A stretch of 64,000 nucleotides of DNA, taken from NCBI RefSeq assembly GCF_002086735.1, contig NZ_MVIJ01000007.1:62001-126000 (forward strand). Direction: 5' to 3'. Positions within the stretch are counted from its first letter, which is position 1, and each line of letters opens with the position of its first letter. Under the pieces are notes generated by a model that worked only from the letters and a program-made list of their open reading frames with translations, did no database searches and was not told the DNA's origin. Shown in pieces: positions 8,759 through 17,029 of the stretch. Source of the stretch: Mycobacterium scrofulaceum (lineage in GTDB: Bacteria > Actinomycetota > Actinomycetes > Mycobacteriales > Mycobacteriaceae). The position numbers were made by a program, and so were the translations under genes.

Positions 8759-9700
8759 CTAGCTACGCCGCTGCGCGGAAACGTACAGCGTGGGCGGCAT
8801 CGTGCCCTCGGCGCCCTGCGCAATGCTACGGCCGTAGCGCGCCATCAGCTCGGCGAACGTGGTCGTGGTGACGCCCCAGCCGTGCTCCCGCAACCACCCG
8901 TCGACCGGGGTGCGCTCCTCGGCGTACCAGAGGTCGTCGAAGTCGGTGATCTCGGCGTCGACCAGCTTGGCCGCGGCCGCTCGCATGCGCTTCATATCCT
9001 CGCGCTGGCGCGTGACGAGCTCGGGATCGGTGAATCCCGCACCCGGTACGTTGGAGGCCAGCCAACTGCCCCTCGCGCTGAGCTTGTGGACGCGCTCGAA
9101 CAGCAGGTCCTGGGCTTGCGCCGGTAGGTAACGCACCAGGCCCTCGGCCGACCAGGCAGCGGGCTTCGACGCGTCAAATCCGGCCTCTTGCAACGCCTTC
9201 GGCCAGTCCTGCCGGAGATCGATCGGCACGTTGACCAGTTTCGCCTTCGGCTGCGCGCCGTGCCGGCGCAGCGTGTCGGATTTGAAGTCCAGGACCTTGG
9301 GCTGGTCCAACTCGTAGACGACCGTGCCGTCGGGCCAGGGCAACCGCCAGGTGCGCGCGTCCAGGCCCGCGGCCAGGATGACCACCTGCCGGACACCGGA
9401 ATCGGCCGCGCCCAGGAAGAACTCGTCGAAAAAGGCCGTCCGGGTGGCCATGAAGTCGATCATCAACTGGATGCGCGAGCGCACGTCGGGCTCCAGCTCC
9501 ATCGCCTTGGCCAGCAGCTGCGGATCGGCGTAGATGCTCCACATGCCCTCGCCCGCCGCGTCGACGAACACGCGGGCGAACGGGTCGTTGATGAGCGGAT
9601 TCTCGCTCTCGGTTTCGGCGGCGCGCGCCGCCGCGACACCAAGGGCGGTGGCCCCCACGCTTTGGGTGATGTCCCAGGAATCGTTGTCGGTACGCGGCAT
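8759..9700 (-). CDS. SAM-dependent methyltransferase (PPM/leucine carboxyl methyltransferase-like, Rv3767c type)
   Basis: This 313-residue protein belongs to the large mycobacterial family of class I methyltransferases (TIGR00027). It has [17 protein letters not shown] (SAM-binding GLDAR motif), then [13 protein letters not shown], with the acidic ribose-binding residue, and a conserved [14 protein letters not shown] 9700 has GGAAGGGA about 6 nt upstream. An in-frame upstream start to 9745 is less likely. It is divergent from the phosphotransferase gene. The methyl acceptor is unknown; members of this family are often tied to lipid modification. Confidence 0.92.
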   Translation of the reverse strand: MPRTDNDSWDITQSVGATALGVAAARAAETESENPLINDPFARVFVDAAGEGMWSIYADPQLLAKAMELEPDVRSRIQLMIDFMATRTAFFDEFFLGAADSGVRQVVILAAGLDARTWRLPWPDGTVVYELDQPKVLDFKSDTLRRHGAQPKAKLVNVPIDLRQDWPKALQEAGFDASKPAAWSAEGLVRYLPAQAQDLLFERVHKLSARGSWLASNVPGAGFTDPELVTRQREDMKRMRAAAAKLVDAEITDFDDLWYAEERTPVDGWLREHGWGVTTTTFAELMARYGRSIAQGAEGTMPPTLYVSAQRRS

Positions 9701-9837
9701 CGCCAGTTCCCTTCCACAGCGCGAGAGTCCGTTAGTTCCGCACACTATTGTTCCAGCCTCCGCCGCCCGCCGCCCCGTGCCGCCGGTGCCCTAGGCTTTT
9801 TCCCAGATGCCCCACAGGTTTGCAGAGGAGCCCGGCA

Positions 9838-9861
9838 TGAACGAGATCGGTATCGGCTGAA
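9838..9861 (+). other. Seven-codon open frame ahead of the phosphotransferase gene
   Basis: GAGGAG followed 6 nt later by ATG opens a frame for seven residues (MNEIGIG) ending in TGA, one base before the GTG of the downstream gene. It is the best ribosome-binding site in the region but in a different frame. It may be a leader peptide whose termination delivers ribosomes to the GTG, or the relic of an older start lost by a frameshift. Confidence 0.35.
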
Positions 9862-9862
9862 C

Positions 9863-10897
9863 GTGGACTCCGTGAACCTCGACGCCGTCGCCGCCTGGAT
9901 GTCCGAGCGGGGACTCGGCGAAGGCCCGCTGGAAGAGGTGTCCACGGTCACCGGCGGAACCCAGAACGTCATGCTCCGGTTCAGCCGGGCCGGCCGGCCC
10001 TACGTCTTGCGGCGCGGCCCGCGGCACCTTCGTCCGCGCAGCAACACCGTCATCCTGCGGGAAACCAAAGTTCTTGCGGCGCTGGCTGATTCAGACGTGC
10101 CACACCCACATTTGATCGCCGCCTGCGACGACCCGGGCGTGCTCGGCGACGCGGTCTTCTACCTGATGGACCCGGTCGACGGATTCAACGCCGGGGAGGA
10201 ATTGCCGCCGCTGCACGCGGGCGATCCCAGCGTGCGGCACGGCATGGGACTGTCGATGGCCGACGCGCTGGCCAAGCTGGGCGCCGTCGATCACGGCGCT
10301 GTGGGTCTCGCCGACTTCGGCAAGCCGGAGGGCTTCCTGGAGCGCCAGGTGCCGCGATGGCTTTCGGAGCTCGACTCCTACAGCGCGTACGACGGCTATC
10401 CGGGGCCGGACATCCCCGGCATCGACGAAGTGTCGGCCTGGCTGCAACGCCACCGGCCGGCGAACTGGACTCCCGGCATCATGCACGGCGACTACCACGC
10501 CGCCAACGTGATGTTCTCCCGGACCGGGCCGGACGTCGTCGCCATCGTCGACTGGGAGATGTGCACCATCGGCGACCCGCTGCTGGACCTCGGCTGGCTG
10601 CTTGCCACCTGGCGCCAGCCCGACGGCTCCAGCGTGTTCAGCCACGCGCTGGGTGGTCAGGACGGGCTGGCCAGCACCGACGAGCTGTTCGAGCGCTACG
10701 CGGCCAACACCGTCCGCGACTTGTCGCATATCACCTGGTACACCGTGCTGGCCTGCTTCAAGCTGGGCATCGTCATCGAGGGGACGCTGGCCCGTGCCTG
10801 CGCGGGCCAGGCCGAGAAGGCGGTCGGCGACCAATTGCACGCGGCCACGGTGCACCTGTTCGAGCGGGCGCTGGGCCTCATCAAGGGCGACCGCTGA
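9863..10897 (+). CDS. APH-fold phosphotransferase (annotated fadE36 in M. tuberculosis)
   Basis: This 344-residue protein of the aminoglycoside-phosphotransferase/choline-kinase fold is of the type found in ACAD10/11 N-terminal domains. The catalytic Brenner loop is IMHGDYHAANVMF and the metal-binding Asp is in AIVDWEMCTIGDP. Despite the fadE name used for its orthologue it has no acyl-CoA dehydrogenase fold. In ACAD10/11 such domains phosphorylate 4-hydroxyacyl-CoA, so a role in hydroxy-acid catabolism is plausible. GTG 9863 is the first start in this frame past a tiny upstream frame; GTG 9872 is an alternative. No Shine-Dalgarno lies directly before either. Confidence 0.88.
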   Translation: MDSVNLDAVAAWMSERGLGEGPLEEVSTVTGGTQNVMLRFSRAGRPYVLRRGPRHLRPRSNTVILRETKVLAALADSDVPHPHLIAACDDPGVLGDAVFYLMDPVDGFNAGEELPPLHAGDPSVRHGMGLSMADALAKLGAVDHGAVGLADFGKPEGFLERQVPRWLSELDSYSAYDGYPGPDIPGIDEVSAWLQRHRPANWTPGIMHGDYHAANVMFSRTGPDVVAIVDWEMCTIGDPLLDLGWLLATWRQPDGSSVFSHALGGQDGLASTDELFERYAANTVRDLSHITWYTVLACFKLGIVIEGTLARACAGQAEKAVGDQLHAATVHLFERALGLIKGDR

Positions 10898-11117
10898 TCC
10901 GTTAGCACCTCCCCTCGTGCCGCAACCGTCACGGTTTCACCGAGCACGGAAACCTGCGCCGTCACGCAAAACGGGCACCGTCCCCCCCGCACCGCGGACC
11001 GTTCGGGGGACGTTAGCGCGCCCTGAACCCGGCGGCCGACCCGAATCACGTTGGCCTGACGAGATTTTCGTCGGACTCTCGAGACCGGTCGCCGAAGCCG
11101 GCGCAGGGGCGAACCGC

Positions 11118-11231
11118 TTACATCAAGGTGCAAGTGGTGACGCCCGCGGTTGTGGTGCAACCACAACCCGACATCATGAAGGCGCTGGAAGCGATCATCA
11201 GGGCGGCGAAAATTTTGCTGACACGAGACAT
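11118..11231 (-). CDS. Putative 37-residue lipoprotein
   Basis: This short gene reads Met-Ser-Arg-Val-Ser-Lys, a hydrophobic run (IFAALMIASSAFM), then the lipobox Met-Ser-Gly-Cys with Cys23. Only 14 residues follow (GCTTTAGVTTCTLM), with two more cysteines and six threonines. GGAG lies 10 nt before the ATG. The mature part would be a lipidated peptide of 15 residues, far smaller than usual lipoproteins. It lies 90 bp downstream of the TrkA-C membrane gene on the same strand. No family is recognised. The signal-peptide logic and ribosome site support translation. The 220 bp between its stop and the upstream phosphotransferase gene hold no gene I can support. Confidence 0.6.
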   Translation of the reverse strand: MSRVSKIFAALMIASSAFMMSGCGCTTTAGVTTCTLM

Positions 11232-11321
11232 GGCACTCAACTCCGATGGTTCGCGCGGAACTGAATTGTTTGCCCGAGGTCCTCAATGTACGCCCGGAGG
11301 CGGCCCGTGTGGGCCGAGTTG

Positions 11322-12065
11322 TCAACCGCGGACGTCGTTGCGTGCGGCATGTCGTTGCACCGCCCGGGCATGGGACGCGTCGCCGTCGTCGCCGGCGCGA
11401 TGATCGAGATCGGCGATCGCGTCGGTGTGGCCGTAGAGCACCAGCACGTCGCCGCACGCGACCCGGCAGTCCGGGGCCGGATGCGCCGCGTAATGGCCGT
11501 CACGTCGGTTGATTCCGAGCACGATCAAGCCCTCGTCGGGCAACCGAAGCTCCTCGAGAGTGCGTCCGGTCACCCAGTCGTCCGCGGCGATGGCCAACTC
11601 ACTGACCACATAGCCTTCCCCGAGGTCGGCGAGCGTGCCGGAGTCGCGGCCCTGCATGTCGGTAAAGCGGCTCAGCGCTCGACCGATCACGCTGGTCAAC
11701 CAGCGGTTCACCCGGGGACTTCGGGAGAGAAATACCAACAGGATCAGGCCAGCGGCCAGCTCGAAGACCCTCAGCCAGGACGCCCCGGTGGCGCCGCCTC
11801 GAAAGCCGAGGATCAGCGAACTCGCGGCGGCGACGAAGCCGACGTTGCCGACGAGCATCAGCAGCATCACCACCCGGCGGCGCAGCGGATGTGCCACCAC
11901 GGCCTCGGATTCCGTAGTCGTGAAGCCGGCGCCGGTGAACGCCGACCGGGCCTGGAACCGCGCCGACTCCCCGGACATCCCCGAGGCGGCGAGCACTACG
12001 GTCGCGACCCTGGTGACGAGCAGCGAGACCGCCAGCACGGCGAGCAGTGAGGCGATGGCGTACAT
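11322..12065 (-). CDS. Membrane protein with C-terminal TrkA-C (RCK_C) domain
   Basis: This 247-residue protein has three membrane segments (about residues 3-22, 63-87 and 98-114) followed by a cytoplasmic part. The last about 85 residues have the TrkA-C pattern (VVSELAIAADDWVTGRTLEELRLPDEGLIVLGI then GDVLVLYGHTDAI), as in potassium or cation transport regulators. It has too few helices to be a full channel. ATG 12065 is chosen because the membrane segment starts there; in-frame codons upstream to 12104 lack support. It may gate a separate transporter. It is the first gene of a possible pair with the tiny lipoprotein. Confidence 0.8.
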   Translation of the reverse strand: MYAIASLLAVLAVSLLVTRVATVVLAASGMSGESARFQARSAFTGAGFTTTESEAVVAHPLRRRVVMLLMLVGNVGFVAAASSLILGFRGGATGASWLRVFELAAGLILLVFLSRSPRVNRWLTSVIGRALSRFTDMQGRDSGTLADLGEGYVVSELAIAADDWVTGRTLEELRLPDEGLIVLGINRRDGHYAAHPAPDCRVACGDVLVLYGHTDAIADLDHRAGDDGDASHARAVQRHAARNDVRG

Positions 12066-12181
12066 GCCGTGAGCTTGCCCTGAGCAGGAATTCGGTAAAC
12101 GCACCGTGCGCCCGGCTGAGCCGAATGTTGGCGCCGGCTGCGCCCGTTGACGGCGCGACAGCTCGAGAAGCGCTCAAAAAG

Positions 12182-12254
12182 CGCGCCCGAAGGGATTCGA
12201 ACCCCTAACCTTCTGATCCGTAGTCAGATGCTCTATCCGTTGAGCTACGGGCGC
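12182..12254 (-). tRNA. tRNA-Arg (anticodon ACG)
   Basis: Seventy-three bases on the minus strand fold as a cloverleaf: acceptor GCGCCCG/CGGGCGC, anticodon stem TCTGA/TCAGA around CTACGGA with anticodon ACG, and T-loop GGTTCGAATCC. The discriminator is G and CCA is not encoded. Confidence 0.96.
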
Positions 12255-12295
12255 CCGTGTTCAGTTGTCGTGCGTGGTGTTCCGCTAGGACCCAG

Positions 12296-12384
12296 CGGAG
12301 GCGAGAGGATTTGAACCTCCGGTCCCCTTTGAGGGGGACAACTCATTAGCAGTGAGCCCCATTCGGCCGCTCTGGCACGCCTCC
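12296..12384 (-). tRNA. tRNA-Ser (anticodon GCT)
   Basis: Eighty-nine bases fold as a class II tRNA with a long variable arm (TTGTCCCCCTCAAAGGGGAC region). Acceptor is GGAGGCG/CGCCTCC, anticodon loop ACTGCTAA gives GCT, T-loop GGTTCAAATCC, discriminator G. It sits 41 bp from tRNA-Arg and is probably cotranscribed with it. Confidence 0.96.
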
Positions 12385-12456
12385 CTTGGACTGTTTGAGG
12401 GTACCCGACCCCTTTCCGGTCTCGCGGAACCGGCCATAGCGTACACATCGGCGACA

Positions 12457-12462
12457 TAAACT
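12457..12462 (+). promoter_or_regulatory. -10 hexamer of hisC2, leaderless start
   Basis: TAAACT ends 6 nt before the hisC2 GTG at 12469, which places transcription start at or next to the start codon. No Shine-Dalgarno is present, as expected of a leaderless mycobacterial mRNA. Confidence 0.6.
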
Positions 12463-12468
12463 GTCGAA

Positions 12469-13536
12469 GTGACCGCCCGCTTGCGTCCCGAACTGGCCGG
12501 ACTGCCAGTGTATGTGCCCGGCAAGAACGTGCCCGGCTCGATCAAACTGGCCAGCAACGAGACGGTGCTCGGCCCGCTGCCCAGCGTGGTCGCGGCGATC
12601 GAGCGCGCGGTCGCCGTCGTCAACCGCTACCCGGACAACGCCAGCGTGGACCTCAAGGCGGCGCTGGCCATGCACCTGGGTTCCGACGTCGCCCCCGAGC
12701 ACATCGCGGTCGGCAGCGGCTCGGTCACCCTGTGCCAGCAGCTGGTGCAGATCACCGCCGCCGCCGGCGACGAGGTGATCATGGGCTGGCGCAGCTTCGA
12801 GTGCTACCTGCCCATCGTCCAGGTGTCGGGCGCGACCGCGGTCAAAGTGCCGTTGACCGACCACACGCATGACCTGGACGCGATGCTCGCCGCGATCACC
12901 GACCGCACCCGGCTGATCTTCGTCTGCAACCCGAACAATCCGACGTCGACGGTGGTCGAGCCGGAGGCCCTGGCCCGGTTCGTCGACGCGGTGCCGCCGC
13001 ACATCCTGATCGCCATCGACGAGGCCTACGTCGAATTCGTTCGCGACGGCATGCTGCCCAACAGCCTGGAGCTGGCGCTGTCCCGCAGCAACGTCGTTGT
13101 GCTGCGGACCTTTTCGAAGGCCTACGGGCTGGCCGGCTTGCGGGTCGGTTACGGGGTCGGCCACCCCGACCTGATCACCGCGCTGGACAAGGTCGTCATG
13201 CCGTTCGCCGTGACCAACGTCGCCCAGGCGGCCGCCATCGCGTCGCTGGAGGCGTCCGACGAGTTGATCGCCCGCACCGACGCACTGGTGGCCGAGCGCA
13301 CCCGCGTCTGCGCCGGGCTACGCGACGCCGGGTTCACCCTGCCGCCGTCGCAGGCGAATTTCATCTGGCTGCCGCTGGGCGCCCGCACCGCGGACTTCAC
13401 CGAGCAGGCCGCCGACGCGCGGCTGGTGGTGCGACCGTTCGCGGGCGAGGGGGTGCGCATCACCATCGGTGCGGTGGAGGAGAATGACGCCCTGTTGCAC
13501 TTCGCCCGCGACTGGATTTCCCGCACCGAACCGTAA
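12469..13536 (+). CDS. hisC2: Histidinol-phosphate/aromatic aminotransferase HisC2
   Basis: This 355-residue fold-type I PLP enzyme has the core FSKAYGLAGLRVGYG with Schiff-base Lys217, NPNNPTS binding the cofactor, and the final Arg region VVRPFAGEGVRITIG. In M. tuberculosis the orthologue Rv3772 acts on aromatic amino acids (phenylalanine-type aminotransferase) rather than in the his operon. It lies outside any histidine operon here as well. The GTG start is supported by the leaderless promoter. The DUF4334 gene follows by 11 bp. Confidence 0.95.
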   Translation: MTARLRPELAGLPVYVPGKNVPGSIKLASNETVLGPLPSVVAAIERAVAVVNRYPDNASVDLKAALAMHLGSDVAPEHIAVGSGSVTLCQQLVQITAAAGDEVIMGWRSFECYLPIVQVSGATAVKVPLTDHTHDLDAMLAAITDRTRLIFVCNPNNPTSTVVEPEALARFVDAVPPHILIAIDEAYVEFVRDGMLPNSLELALSRSNVVVLRTFSKAYGLAGLRVGYGVGHPDLITALDKVVMPFAVTNVAQAAAIASLEASDELIARTDALVAERTRVCAGLRDAGFTLPPSQANFIWLPLGARTADFTEQAADARLVVRPFAGEGVRITIGAVEENDALLHFARDWISRTEP

Positions 13537-13547
13537 GGAGCACTCCG

Positions 13548-14009
13548 TTGGACTTGGCGCGCAAACAATTCACCGAGTTCAAGGAGCGCGGCGGCGAGAT
13601 TCCCGATGCCGAGCTCGACGACTTCTGGGGCAGCCTCGAGCCCGCGACCATCGAGGGGATGCTCGGCGAGTGGAAGGGCGGCGAGTTCCGCACCGGCCAC
13701 CGGATGAACGGTCAGCTGGAGAAGGCCGGCTGGTTCGGCAAGACGTTCTCCTCGGCGCGTGACGTCCAGCCGCTGGTCTGCCTCGACGCCGACGGCAACA
13801 AGTTCTCGAACAAGGAGCTGGGCAAGGGCGAGGCCAGCCTGTGGCTCGAGGAGTTCCGCGGGGAGGTCACCGCGACGATGGTCTACGACGGCCAGCCGGT
13901 GCACGACCACTTCAAGAAGATCGACGACGCCGCCGTGATGGGCATCATGAACGGCAAGGGCGTCCGGGATAACGGCCGGTATTACTACTTCTACCTCGAA
14001 CGGGTCTAG
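13548..14009 (+). CDS. GXWXG/DUF4334 domain protein
   Basis: This 153-residue soluble protein has the N-terminal GXWXG region (MLGEWKGGEFRTGHRMNG, about residues 38-55) and a C-terminal DUF4334 region ending MGIMNGKGVRDNGRYYYFYLERV. A beta-barrel lipocalin-like binding role has been suggested for such proteins, but the ligand is unknown. It starts with TTG; AAGGAG lies 7 nt upstream, which decides this start. It follows hisC2 closely and is probably cotranscribed, although nothing links it to amino-acid metabolism. Confidence 0.88.
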   Translation: MDLARKQFTEFKERGGEIPDAELDDFWGSLEPATIEGMLGEWKGGEFRTGHRMNGQLEKAGWFGKTFSSARDVQPLVCLDADGNKFSNKELGKGEASLWLEEFRGEVTATMVYDGQPVHDHFKKIDDAAVMGIMNGKGVRDNGRYYYFYLERV

Positions 14010-14021
14010 CGGCTCGGCGGG

Positions 14022-14606
14022 CTAGCGGACCGGGTTGCGGCCGGTGAACGCGACCAACTGCTCGAGCGCGCCGGCGTCCCCGGGCACGTCGACCGGGTCG
14101 TCGAACCCGTTACCGCCGCGAAACTCCGGCCTGATGACCTGCCGGGCCAGCCCCAGCACGTACTCGGACAGCGGCTCGGGCGCGTTGATCTGGTGTCCCA
14201 CGGCGGTGGCGTAATCCCAGGCGTGGACCAGGAATTCGATCGACAGGACGGCGCACGCGCCTTTCGCGGGCATCTCCCCCTTGCCGAACGGCACCGAGCC
14301 GTCCAGGCCGTGCCGATGCCAGGCGTCCAACGCGGGCCGGGCCGCGGTGACCACCTGCGCTTCCACCGAGTCGCCCGCGTCGCGCTCGGGGATCTGTGCG
14401 CCTACCATGCCGCCCAGCGCCGTGATCGACTTCAGCAGATGATCGGTCAACTGCGCGACGTCGAACTCCGCGCACGGCGTCTGCCGGGACAGGTCGTCGG
14501 CCGCGATGGTGTGCAGCACCCGCTGCAGCACCCCGAGCGTGTCCTCGGCGCTGTGCAGTTCGTCGGTGGGCGGGGAGTGCGGGCCGGGCCGCAAGTCGGG
14601 AGCCAT
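14022..14606 (-). CDS. DinB-like mycothiol-dependent family protein (TIGR03086)
   Basis: This 194-residue protein resembles Rv3773c. It has the four-helix DinB/MDMPI fold signature: LSRQTPCAEFDVAQLTDHLLKS near the N-terminus and EFLVHAWDYATAVG further on, whose histidines would bind a metal. Family members include mycothiol-dependent maleylpyruvate isomerase and detoxifying S-transferases. ATG 14606 follows a TAGCGT hexamer by 7 nt, so the mRNA is probably leaderless. It is divergent from echA21 with 23 bp between the starts. Confidence 0.87.
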   Translation of the reverse strand: MAPDLRPGPHSPPTDELHSAEDTLGVLQRVLHTIAADDLSRQTPCAEFDVAQLTDHLLKSITALGGMVGAQIPERDAGDSVEAQVVTAARPALDAWHRHGLDGSVPFGKGEMPAKGACAVLSIEFLVHAWDYATAVGHQINAPEPLSEYVLGLARQVIRPEFRGGNGFDDPVDVPGDAGALEQLVAFTGRNPVR

Positions 14607-14613
14607 GTTTGCC

Positions 14614-14623
14614 ACGCTACGGT
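14614..14623. promoter_or_regulatory. Overlapping back-to-back -10 hexamers
   Basis: The plus-strand hexamer TACGGT (14618-14623) ends 6 nt before the echA21 ATG at 14630. The minus-strand hexamer TAGCGT (14619-14614) ends 7 nt before the ATG at 14606. They share two base pairs, so RNA polymerase cannot use both at once. Confidence 0.6.
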
Positions 14624-14629
14624 CTCGAT

Positions 14630-15454
14630 ATGGCGCAAGCATACGAATCCGTCACGGTGGAGACGAAAGATCACGTCGCGCGGGTGACGCTGATCGGGCC
14701 GGGCAAGGGCAACGCGATGGGCCCGGCGTTCTGGTCGGAGATGCCGGAGCTTTTCGCGGCGCTGGACGCCGACCGCGACGTGCGCGCGATCGTCATCACG
14801 GGCTCCGGCAGGAACTTCAGCTACGGCCTGGACGTGCCCGCGATGGGCGGCTCGTTCACCCCGCTGCTGTCCGGCGGCGCGCTGGCCCGGCCCCGCGCCG
14901 ACTTCCACGCCGAGATCAAGCGCATGCAGAACGCCATCACCGCGGTCGCCGACTGCCGCACCCCGACCATCGCGTCCGTGCACGGCTGGTGCATCGGCGG
15001 CGGTGTCGACCTGATCTCCGCGGTCGACATTCGCTACGCCAGCGCCGACGCCAAATTCTCGGTGCGCGAGGTCAAACTGGCCATCGTCGCCGACGTCGGC
15101 AGCCTGGCGCGGCTGCCGATGATCCTCAACGACGGCCACCTGCGCGAGCTGGCGCTGACCGGCAAGGACATCGACGCGGCCCGGGCCGAGAAGATCGGCC
15201 TGGTCAACGACGTGTACGACGACGCGGAGGCCACGCTGGCCGCCGCGCACGCCACCGCTGCCGAGATCGCCGCCAACCCACCGCTGACCGTGCACGGCGT
15301 CAAGGACGTCCTCGACCAGCAGCGCGTCGCCGCGGTATCGGAAAGCCTGCGCTACGTGGCCGCCTGGAACGCGGCCTTCCTGCCGTCGAAGGACCTGACC
15401 GAGGGCATCGCGGCGACGTTCGAGAAGCGCCCGCCGCAGTTCACCGGCGAGTGA
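14630..15454 (+). CDS. echA21: Enoyl-CoA hydratase/isomerase EchA21
   Basis: This 274-residue crotonase-fold protein matches EchA21 in length. It has the oxyanion-hole regions (GSGRNFSYGLDVPAM and HGWCIGGGVDLISAVDIRYAS). The segment VREVKLAIVADVGSLARLP carries Glu and Asp spaced as in delta3,5-delta2,4-dienoyl-CoA isomerases, so an isomerase of unsaturated acyl-CoAs is more likely than a plain hydratase (inference). The leaderless ATG at 14630 follows TACGGT. lipE follows by 84 bp with its own ribosome site. Confidence 0.93.
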   Translation: MAQAYESVTVETKDHVARVTLIGPGKGNAMGPAFWSEMPELFAALDADRDVRAIVITGSGRNFSYGLDVPAMGGSFTPLLSGGALARPRADFHAEIKRMQNAITAVADCRTPTIASVHGWCIGGGVDLISAVDIRYASADAKFSVREVKLAIVADVGSLARLPMILNDGHLRELALTGKDIDAARAEKIGLVNDVYDDAEATLAAAHATAAEIAANPPLTVHGVKDVLDQQRVAAVSESLRYVAAWNAAFLPSKDLTEGIAATFEKRPPQFTGE

Positions 15455-15538
15455 TCCGGCGGCACGTACCCTCGCTGGGGTGACGACGACGCGCGCTGGC
15501 GACGATGCAGAGCGGAGCGATGGGGAGGAGCGGCGCCA

Positions 15539-16774
15539 GTGACCCCCGACGGCAAGATCCGCCTCCCGGCCGACTTGGACGCCGTGACCACGATCGGCGA
15601 GGAAGACCACTCCGAGATCGACGGCGCCGCCGTCGACCGGATCTGGGACGCCGCCCGGCACTGGTATGGGGCGGGCTTCCACCCCGCGATCCAGCTGTGC
15701 CTCCGCCGGAACGGGCGCGTCGTCCTCAACCGGGCGATCGGCCACGGCTGGGGCAACGCCCCTAGCGACCCGCCCGACGCCGAGAAGACCCCCGTCACCC
15801 CCGACACGCCGTTCTGCGTCTACTCGGCGGCCAAGGGCATCGCGGCGACGGTGGTGCACATGCTCGTCGAGCGCGGCGTCTTCTCCCTCGACGACCGCGT
15901 CTGCGACTACATCCCCACGTTCACCAGTCACGGCAAGGATCGGATCACCATCCGCCACGTGATGACGCACAGCGCCGGGCTGCCCTTCCCCACCGGGGCC
16001 AAGCCGGACGTCAAGCGCGCCGACGACCACGAGTACGCACAGCAGAAGCTCGGCGAACTGCGGCCGCTGTACCGCCCGGGGCTGGTGCACATCTATCACG
16101 CGCTGACCTGGGGCCCGCTCGTGCGCGAGCTCGTCTACGCGGCCACCGGCAAGGAGATTCGCGAAATCCTGGCCACCGAGATCCTCGACCCGCTCGGGTT
16201 CCGGTGGACCAACTTCGGCGTCACCAAAGAGGACCTGGCCCTGGTCGCACCCAGCCATGCGACCGGCCGTCCGCTGCCGCCGGTGATCGCGCAGATCTTC
16301 CGCAAGGCGATCGGCGGAACCGTGCACGAGATGATCCCGATCACCAACACCCCGCTGTTTCTCAACACGATCATCCCGTCGTCCAACACGGTCTCGACCG
16401 CGCACGAGATGTCGCGGTTCGCCGAAATCTGGCGTCGCGGAGGCACTCTCGACGGCGTGCGGGTGGTCAGCCCCGAGACCATGTACGGCGCGGTCAAGCA
16501 ATGCCGCCGGCTGCGGCCGGATTTCGCGGTCGGGCTGCAACCGGCCCGGTGGGGCACCGGTTTCATCCTCGGGACGGACCGATGGGGGCCGTTCGGGCGC
16601 CACGCGCCGCACGCGTTCGGCAACCTCGGCCTGGTCAACATCGCCATCTGGGCCGACCCGGCGCGCGGCCTGGCGGCCGGCGTGGTCAGCAGCGGCAAAC
16701 CCGGGCGCGACCCGGAAGCCAAGCGCTACACCGCCCTGATGGACAAGATCACCGCGGAGATCCCCGCGGGTTGA
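15539..16774 (+). CDS. lipE: Beta-lactamase-fold esterase LipE
   Basis: This 411-residue serine hydrolase of the class C beta-lactamase/esterase family VIII type has SxxK at Ser96-Ala-Ala-Lys99 (VYSAAKG), the Tyr motif in VHIYHALTW and the third motif near HAFGNLG. No signal peptide is visible, so it is probably cytoplasmic. It should hydrolyse short or medium esters. GGAGGAG lies about 9 nt before the GTG and fixes the start. It is downstream of echA21 and may act with it in lipid turnover. Confidence 0.92.
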   Translation: MTPDGKIRLPADLDAVTTIGEEDHSEIDGAAVDRIWDAARHWYGAGFHPAIQLCLRRNGRVVLNRAIGHGWGNAPSDPPDAEKTPVTPDTPFCVYSAAKGIAATVVHMLVERGVFSLDDRVCDYIPTFTSHGKDRITIRHVMTHSAGLPFPTGAKPDVKRADDHEYAQQKLGELRPLYRPGLVHIYHALTWGPLVRELVYAATGKEIREILATEILDPLGFRWTNFGVTKEDLALVAPSHATGRPLPPVIAQIFRKAIGGTVHEMIPITNTPLFLNTIIPSSNTVSTAHEMSRFAEIWRRGGTLDGVRVVSPETMYGAVKQCRRLRPDFAVGLQPARWGTGFILGTDRWGPFGRHAPHAFGNLGLVNIAIWADPARGLAAGVVSSGKPGRDPEAKRYTALMDKITAEIPAG

Positions 16775-16803
16775 GGGTGCCCCGCGGTGGGAACACTGCC
16801 CGG

Positions 16804-16995
16804 ATGGCTACCTATCGAGTGCTCAATCCCAAGGGCGACGTCGTCGCGACCAAGGACATCGACAGCGCCGACAAGGCGCACGCGTGGTTCGCCGACGAGG
16901 CGGTCGAAGGCAGCGAACTGGGCTGGCGCATGGAAGTCGAAACCGACGGTGAATGGCGCTTCTTCGACAACAGCGAAGGCGATCGCAGCTACTAG
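16804..16995 (+). CDS. 63-residue acidic protein upstream of the Balon-like gene
   Basis: This small soluble protein has a compact alpha/beta pattern (YRVLNPKGDVVATKDID, then HAWFADEA, then GWRMEVETDGEWRFF). It is rich in Asp/Glu and has no signal or membrane segment. No family is recognised. It begins 29 bp after lipE and ends 34 bp before the Rv2629/Balon-like gene on the same strand. No strong Shine-Dalgarno precedes ATG 16804. Codon use looks like that of its neighbours, which supports a real gene. Confidence 0.72.
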   Translation: MATYRVLNPKGDVVATKDIDSADKAHAWFADEAVEGSELGWRMEVETDGEWRFFDNSEGDRSY

Positions 16996-17029
16996 TGTTT
17001 GCGGCCCGGCCCGCCGGGCACCCGAAGGC

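Noticed and set aside
9188..9862. N-terminal extension of the phosphotransferase frame back to 9188
   Set aside because: It runs antisense through the methyltransferase gene and has shadow-type composition. Conserved sequence begins only after the GTG at 9863.
14447..16612. A 721-codon minus-strand frame across echA21 and lipE
   Set aside because: echA21 and lipE occupy the plus strand with starts, motifs and family lengths. The antisense frame has no recognisable domain.
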